NCBI GenBank assembly: GCA_032718565.1
Contig: JAVGVS010000020.1
Span: forward strand, 1,464,968 to 1,528,967
DNA length: 64,000 nt
DNA from: Distichodus sexfasciatus
Taxonomy: Eukaryota; Chordata; Actinopteri; Characiformes; Distichodontidae
Direction of reading: 5' to 3'
Numbering within the stretch: the first letter of the stretch is position 1; each line of letters begins with the position of its first letter. The notes beneath the pieces are model-generated. The model had not been told where the DNA came from and did no database searches. It saw only the letters and a program-made list of their open reading frames with translations. The translations under genes were made by a program, and so were the position numbers. Shown here in pieces: positions 57,765 to 64,000 of this stretch.

Positions 57765-57960
57765 AGTTTCCATCAGGGAAGAGATACAGGTCCATAAGTG
57801 AAGAAATCACAAGACTAAGGAACAGTTTTTATTCTCAATCAATTAGTCGCATTGAACTCTGCACTGAAATCACACACTTTATAGACATGACTGCGAAATA
57901 TCACATACACCACTGTTTAAATTATTATTTGAACCTGTGCAATGCACGTTTTTAAAGTTT
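57765..57960 (+). mobile_element. LINE ORF2 C-terminal fragment, different family
   Basis: Frame translation gives FPSGKRYRSISEEITRLRNS, then FYSQSISRI, the same C-terminal pattern as the LINE at 47551 but diverged. It is fixed in runx3 intron 1 between a MITE and a SINE-B. Confidence 0.5.
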
Positions 57961-57989
57961 TTTGTTTGTGTGCTGTGACGGTTATTTTT

Positions 57990-58234
57990 GGGGCAGTTGA
58001 TAGCGCAACAGTTAGGGCGTTCACCCCGTGATCAGAGGTGGCCAATTCAAATGCCAGGACCGGTAAAAAGGAACCCCTGAGGTACTCATGAGCAAGGTAG
58101 TGCCCCCATGCACTGCTCATGTCAGCTGCCCACTGCTCCTTCCCAGATGGGTCAAATGCAGAGGTCACATATCGTTGTGGTGCACTGTGTGCTGTGGTGT
58201 GGTGTGTTCACAATGACAAATCATCACTCACTTT
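57990..58234 (+). mobile_element. SINE family B, near full length, in runx3 intron 1
   Basis: Head GGGGCAGTTGATAGCGCAAC, body GAGGTACTCATGAGCAAGGT and GATGGGTCAAATGCAGAGG, end TTCACAATGACAAATCATCACTC. It follows directly on a LINE fragment. Confidence 0.7.
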
Positions 58235-60159
58235 CTGCTGTTTTCTTTCTCATGTGTAATGTTTTATAGTTGTTATAATTACAATTATGGGTGATGGGCC
58301 TGAATTTCATGTTGTGTGCAGTGACAGCGTGGGAATCTAAATCTTCCGAACACACTGATGTGTGGTTGTGTGTGAGCTGTGTGTATTGGTTAATGCCCCC
58401 AAAGGTCGACCTGCAAGTGCCATGTGTGCCAAGAGACGTCCTATTTTCAATCCTATTTATAATCGCAACTTTAAACGTTCGTTGCAACTGCATCTTCCTC
58501 TTCTCAAGTGTCTTTGTCTTCTCAAGTGTCTCTTCCAACTGAAATCTGCGTTTTTATTTTTATTTCAGTACTATTATTTGTTTTGATGCCACGGCCTCGT
58601 AATGGCCTCCATGCTTGTGCCGTACATTATCCACACCAGCACTTAGTTACACGGGCACACCGAGGGTGGCACCACCTAGATCGACCTTTACTGGAAGTCA
58701 GAAACCATAAAAACAAAACCAGTCCACTTCGCTTGCACTTTACTCCGCAGGCAGAGCAAAGCTTCTCTCTCGGCCTTTTTGTGGTCAGTGGGTCCTGGGG
58801 GTGGGCGAGTGGGTGTGTCTGCATCTGCATGTGTGCGTTTTTACATTTGTTTGTTATACTGCATATTAGCATCTAGACAGTTCCATGGTTTTGCTGCTAG
58901 GGCATAAAACACAGGCCTGGGAAGAACATTTTGAAACTGTCGATAAGGTGACTGACAAAGACTTGACAATTGACATGTTACGAATGGAGGCTGTGGTGAA
59001 TGAAACTCAAAATGTTTTTCTTTTTTAAAACAAGTGCAGATGAGTTGCGGATAAGAGGTGATAAGAAACTGGGAGCTCTAAGGTGTAGCGTCTCTTAGAA
59101 TATTATTGATGTAGCATACAGATAGGGAAGGGAAGCTTCAGGCAACTTCCTTAGACTTGGCACGGGTTTGTCTCCAAGGTGATAGAAATAAAAATGAATA
59201 AATAATAATCAAACACATATTTGAAACAGGCCTGACGTGCTGAGGTCTTTTCTGGTAAGAATGAGTAAACGAAACCAGGCAGAACAAAAAGTTCTGATTT
59301 GGTTGGTACTGAAATTAACTCAGTGGTTAGTGTATGAGTGATTAGTACTAAAGTTTGATGATTTGTGTAGTAGTTTTAAGTGATTTTATTAATTGAATTA
59401 ATTTCAATTCTCACAGTTCAGGGCCAAATTTGGATTCTTAAATGAGAAGCTTTGGTTAATAGCTTAATGTGATTTAATTAATTGATTTAATTACTGTTCT
59501 GACAGTTCAGGAACAAAATTTTGATTGCTTTGGTTTATAGATTTAGCATTTGAGAGTCGTTCTGTTTAATGCTCAAATGGGAGTTTGCGAACTGTGCTGA
59601 CCGTCTTTGGCACTGGAACCAGACTCATCGAGTGTGACTGGGTGGTGTAAGGTTGATTATGTGTTATAACAGAAGACTTATGCTTTTGTCCTGTGGGACA
59701 GCAGCAGAAGAACACGGAAGGGAGAAAAAAAGCAGAGCAAGCGCAGGGTTTACATTTGTAATCTGCCGACATGTCGCTTTTTATTAGGAAGGAATCAGAA
59801 TATTGCTGGCACAGCCATTAATCTCGCGCGGGACGGGGCGGCTGTTTTTTACTTCCCTTCTGAGTGTGTAGTGACATCCAAAAAAAAAAGAGAAAGAAAA
59901 AAGAAAAGGGAGAGAGAAAAGGGGGGAAGAGTTACAGAAGAAAAGAGAGAAAAGTTGAAAAATCCCCTGCTCGATTGTGGCTTGGTTGAGTTAATAAGAG
60001 ACAGACACAAGAAGTCGTACCAAAGCCCAAATTGTTTGCAGAATAGTTTTTTTTTCACAGAGCTCTCAAACGCTCCGTGCACACTCATCCATTCAATCTC
60101 TCTCTTTTTTTCTCCTCTCTCTCTCTAAAACACACAAACACAAGTAGTAGTTTCCAAAA

Positions 60160-60280
60160 GTAGTTCTCAACAGTAGTTTGCGTTAATGGCAGCGCATTCG
60201 GAGTCGTGTTAGACGGCTTCCTCTCGCTGCCTCTCATCTCTTTCCTCTTTCAACCACAAAACCAATTAAAACATTACATC
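60160..60280. promoter_or_regulatory. Intronic block with ETS-like and RUNX motifs
   Basis: TTTCCTC at 60241-60247 (ETS core GGAA on the minus strand) is followed by AACCACA at 60252-60258 (perfect RUNX site). Such pairing is typical of haematopoietic enhancers, but both words are short. Confidence 0.22.
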
Positions 60281-62287
60281 AGGACCAGATTAGACCTTGA
60301 TCAAAAAATGTAAAGTGGGTATTACTTAATTTACTTTTTTTGGCACATGCTTTTCCCTTTTGGTAAAAACACTGTGTGTAATATTTCTGTGGTGCATAAA
60401 GAGCTGGCAGCATCTGAGGATAAAACCTAAACGCTTTCCATAATTGGCATTGGAAATCATTAGCGGAGTTTGCAATATCCTTTTTCAATTACCCCAACCC
60501 AGAAAATTAAATTGACGGAGGGAAAAAAACAAGGTCTATAAGACGGAACACAGTCAGATCTGAATGTTTTTCGCATATGAACTGCCGCAAGAAACTGAAA
60601 TAAATCAGTGGTTGGCATAACAACTGACATCATGCTTGCTTCTCATGTGAGGGAGGGATTGATGTTGGAGTCACTAAAACTCAAACTCTGAGGTTGATCT
60701 TTGGAAATGACTGAGGCTGTGTTGATTTAGGATGCTGACATGATTATGAGGTTGACGTGGATATTTCTTTTATAAAAATCTTTGCCTTTTATCTTTCCTT
60801 TAAAAAAATAACAGTCAGTGTAAGTAAGTATTGTTACAAAATATTGCCCATCCATTTATTATATTTAACACTGACATATGGACAGCGTCAATAAAATGTG
60901 CTCATGTACAATGACATTTTTTATTAGACAATGTTCTAAAATGTTCCAATCTCTATATTTGGTTGTCCAAAAAGTCTGAATTTCCTGTGTGCCTACATTT
61001 TTACACTCACATTTCCCATGTAAAACAGTAACATGGAAAGTGAAAGTGCGAAAGTGTGAAATTTTGAACTGATCAGTGAATTAGTGTCTATTAACGCAAC
61101 ATTATAGCAACAACTTCAGTATATGTTTTTGTGTGTAGATAAATTAGCTTTATGCTCATGCTGTGCTTTATTTTGAATTTATTGTTTTTTTTTAAAAGAG
61201 ATGTGGGTGTTACAAGATTTAAGAATAATTATGTGCATAAAATCTAAAAATCACAAAAACACAACATTAGCTTTTGTTTGGAACCAGTTTGATAAGTTTA
61301 AAAATATTAAATGATTAATAATTTGAACACTCCATTGCAAAATGCCACGTTTCTTCTCAATTTACTTAAAACTTGTCACTGATTCTGTAAAATATTTAGA
61401 ATGCTGGGTGCAAACTAAAATATTCATATTTTTGGGATCCATTTTTTTGTTTGCAGATTTTTAATGTCATATAACTGTTGTAAAAGAATTATAACGTTTG
61501 CCTTTGCCAAATATGGATGAGACTCAGCAGCTGTCTGGTAAAATAACTATGTCTCGCTCTTTAGGGATTATAGGAATAATAATTCACTATGTTGCATAAC
61601 AAGGTTAACGCACACTTCAGTGGAAATATTGGGCAGTTAGGTCGTTTTCATTACTCAACTCTCACTTAATTTGAAGTTATCGATAAAGAGACCCGTGAGC
61701 GAGTTTGCAGTGGCCTGAGGTTTGGTAAAGGGTTCGGACGAACATTTATATCAATCAGACTGTTTAACATGCAGTGTTTTGGGAAGCTAGTATGAGCGTG
61801 GGTGGGATATGGAGTGTGTGGGTGTGTATGTGTGTGTGTATATCTTTTAGCATGCTAATCTGATGCAGACTGTTTGCTTCTGTTGCTCACCAGTAACCAC
61901 AATGAGGTCACACCTGGTGCTCTGGAACAACAGCCAATAAGTGCTCCTCTCTCTTTTTCACACATACACACATACACATGCAACACACACGCAACACAAA
62001 CAAAACCCCAAGCATTGCTGTGATACTCTCACACGCCATCAAACACCAAACCTCTAGACTAAGACTCGTGTAAGGTGTGTGTGTGTGCAGGTTTGGCAGG
62101 ATTCGGTTCGAGGTACAGGTTTTAACCCACCGCAGTGTGTAACCGAGGCTGCCAGCCCCTAGTGGTTATGTGGTATAGAGGCAGAGAGATTACTTTCATT
62201 CATTCATCTGTTTAATTACATTTTGATACCAATCCAATTACATAGTAATTACGCATTTTACCATTAAAAGAAATTTCCTTCCACTGA

Positions 62288-62490
62288 TGTAGGTGGTGGT
62301 CTAGTGGTCAGGACACTCATCTCTGGACATAGACTCGTGGGTTTGAATCCTACCTCCAGCATTACCATTGGGTCCCTGAGCAAGATCCTTAACCCCTAGT
62401 TCCTCTCAGGGAGACTGTCCCTGAAATTAGGAAATGCACGTCACTCTGGATAAGAGCGTCTGATAAATGTTGATAGTATAAATGTAGATT
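62288..62490 (+). mobile_element. SINE family C, intact tRNA-like promoter
   Basis: A box-like GGTCTAGTGGTCAGGA and B box GGGTTTGAATCC are well kept. The body has CTGAGCAAGATCCTTAACCCC, and the tail CTCTGGATAAGAGCGTCTGA. It is the best preserved family C copy. Confidence 0.65.
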
Positions 62491-62492
62491 GA

Positions 62493-62592
62493 CAGTACCT
62501 GGCGTCAGTACCTTGCTCATGAGAACCTCAGTAGTACCTTTACCGGTCCAGAACTTTATCCAGCGACTTTCCGATCACGGGGCCAACTCCCT
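62493..62592 (-). mobile_element. SINE family B, head half
   Basis: CTTGCTCATGAGAACCTCAG and CCGATCACGGGGCCAACTCC identify the family. Only about 100 bp remain; a LINE-like tail follows. Confidence 0.55.
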
Positions 62593-62596
62593 AGGT

Positions 62597-62708
62597 CTTT
62601 TAAAAGGTCTTTTTATTCATCTTATTGATTGCGTTGGTTGATTTTATTTTGCACCACTTTGGTTGACACTTGTCTTTGAGAAGTAAATGTGACTTGACTT
62701 GACTTGAC
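62597..62708 (+). mobile_element. Retrotransposon-like 3' tail
   Basis: TTTTGCACCACTTTGGTTGACAC is followed by a short GACTT tandem tail (62690-62708). Fish LINE/SINE 3'UTRs have this style of ending. The family is unknown. Confidence 0.35.
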
Positions 62709-63639
62709 TCCACGAGTAGAAGCAGGGGCAGATTAACATAGTGTGGGGCCCCTGGGCAACTAGAACCTCAAGCAAACTATTAATATAATATTTATGAAAA
62801 GATATTTAAATGTCTACTAAATGATGCCCCCTCCATTGGCTGGGGCCCCTGAGAACTTGCCCAGTCAAGTCTATGGATAATACGGCCTTGAGCAGAGGTT
62901 GATTTAAACTGAAAATGAAACGTTCTAAATCATAGAAAACAATGAAAAATTCAATATTTGCTTGTACTGTTATGAGAAACAACCATGTTGTTGTCTCCTG
63001 TAGTATTTTAGCGTTTTATTTTTCATTCTATAGTTATATCCTATAACATAAAAGGTTTAGAGTAGTAATAGAATAGTTATAATAATAAATAATACTGTAG
63101 CATTCATGATTAAGATTAAATAATCATACTTAAATGTCATAAATAATTAATTGTGATTCTGAAAAGACCAATAGAAGTTATAAAGAGAAGTTAAAAAACT
63201 TATTTATTGATTTACTCCTATGATTTCCTGTAATATATAGATAATAATTAACCCTAATGTTAATATAGTAATAAAAATAAATGACCCATTAATGATTTAG
63301 ATTATATAGTACCCTTTAATGTTTATTATAGATTTTACTCAACTGTAAATGACATAACATGTAAATGACTCATTTATAAATCATAATGCATGTTGGTCAT
63401 CATCTGTTCCTATGGAACTTATGACTCAACTTCTGGGGTTTTTGTTTTTTTGTGTGCTTACAGCTTTAGTCCTTGGGACACGAAATAGAATCAGTCATAT
63501 ATACCTTAAGGTTTAATTATGTCTCACTGGAGCAGGTTAATTAAGGAGAACATGAGTAACTAGTTTCATCTGGTGTTGTTAGACGACAACTAAGTAAAAC
63601 TGTTTTGCAGATTTTTGTTAAATTTAACCAAGTGACATT
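62709..63639. other. AT-rich intronic DNA
   Basis: 62715-62890 has paired GGGGCCCCTGGGC and GGGGCCCCTGAG words, suggesting a decayed transposon. The rest is very AT-rich. Confidence 0.35.
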
Positions 63640-63894
63640 AAAGTGAAAGTGAGTCATTATTTGTCATTGTGAACACGCCACAGCACAGCACACAGTGCAA
63701 CATAACGAAATGTGACCTCCGCATTTAACCCATCCGTGAAGGAGTAGTGGGCAGCTAACAAGTGCCCGGGGAGCAGTGCTTGGGGACGGTACTTTGCTCA
63801 TGAGTACCTCAGTGGGAACTTTACCGGCCCTGGATTCGAATCTGCGACCTTCTGATCACGGGGCGAACAACCTACTGTTACGGCACCAACTGCA
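63640..63894 (-). mobile_element. SINE family B, near full length, best tRNA-like head
   Basis: On the minus strand it starts GCAGTTGGTGCCGTAACAG and has a B box AGATTCGAATCC, showing tRNA ancestry. The body has GGTACTCATGAGCAAAGTACC and the end CACAATGACAAATAATGACTC. Confidence 0.75.
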
Positions 63895-64000
63895 AAGGTG
63901 TTGGGATACTCAGAGTTGTATAACACCAAATTCTGGGCCCTATGCATAAGCAGTCTTCGTGGCCCCCACTCTCCCATAATAAGAGAAAATTCCAGACTTC

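Larger units (their letters stand above)
57123..64000 (+). other. runx3: runx3 intron 1 (5' part, continues past the window)
   Basis: No acceptor followed by Runt-family coding sequence appears before the window end, so the P1-to-exon-3 intron is at least 6.9 kb. This agrees with the long P1-P2 introns of RUNX genes. It holds a hAT-like MITE (57274-57746), a LINE fragment, three SINE-B copies and one SINE-C. Unique blocks of possible regulatory interest lie at 59750-59870 and 60160-60280. The stretches 58240-59750 and 60300-62280 show nothing else recognisable beyond AT-rich unique DNA and short CA/TG tracts near 61820-61990. Confidence 0.7.

Noticed and set aside
62288..62360. Functional tRNA gene
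   Set aside because: A and B boxes are present but no cloverleaf with a paired acceptor stem; it continues into a SINE body.
63820..63894. Functional tRNA gene on the minus strand
   Set aside because: This is the head of a SINE-B copy followed by its body.
1..64000. CRISPR array, prophage, operon or endogenous retrovirus
   Set aside because: No spacer-repeat pattern, no LTR pair, no gag/pol frames, and the sequence is clearly vertebrate nuclear DNA.

Overview
The window looks like nuclear DNA of a teleost fish. It has no operon-like gene density, is AT-rich, and is full of CA/TG, GA and ATCC microsatellites. It carries many tRNA-derived SINEs, Tc1/mariner copies, hAT-like MITEs and retrotransposon 3' ends of fish type. 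The SINE repertoire recalls ostariophysan fishes (catfish, characins and relatives); that is an impression, not a test. I see no prokaryotic, viral, rRNA, CRISPR or genuine tRNA gene.

Only one protein-coding gene is recognised. At 57065-57122 (+) a short coding exon reads MASNSIFDSFTSYSTTLLR and ends at a consensus splice donor. This is the N-terminus specific to the distal (P1) promoter isoform of the transcription factor Runx3. A CpG-rich promoter block (about 56340-56570), a probable non-coding first exon ending at 56708, and a 279-bp 5'UTR intron (56709-56987) lie just upstream. The rest of the window to the right (57123-64000) is the start of runx3 intron 1. The Runt-domain exons lie beyond the window.

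Everything left of about 56 kb is intergenic sequence upstream of runx3. Layout: 0-10 kb, remnants of D-, F-, G- and E-type repeats, a broken Tc1-like transposase (3115-3846) and GC-rich unique blocks. 10-21 kb, one intact SINE with target-site duplication (10653-10987), unique blocks that may be enhancers, and older SINEs. 21-24 kb, a tandem array of about 235-bp units with ATCC tracts, then a long polypyrimidine tract. 24-36 kb, mostly unique AT-rich DNA, a degenerate telomere-like minisatellite (30945-31560) and SINEs. 36-50 kb, the most TE-dense part, with a Tc1 element (36857-38158), a long-inverted-repeat Tc1 derivative (45411-45943), a LINE 3' end (47551-48300) and many copies of SINE family B. 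50-56 kb, unique and CpG-richer blocks approaching the runx3 promoter.

Repeat family labels (A, B and C for SINEs; D, E, F and G for other repeats) are local names given here because copies in the window match each other; they are not database names.
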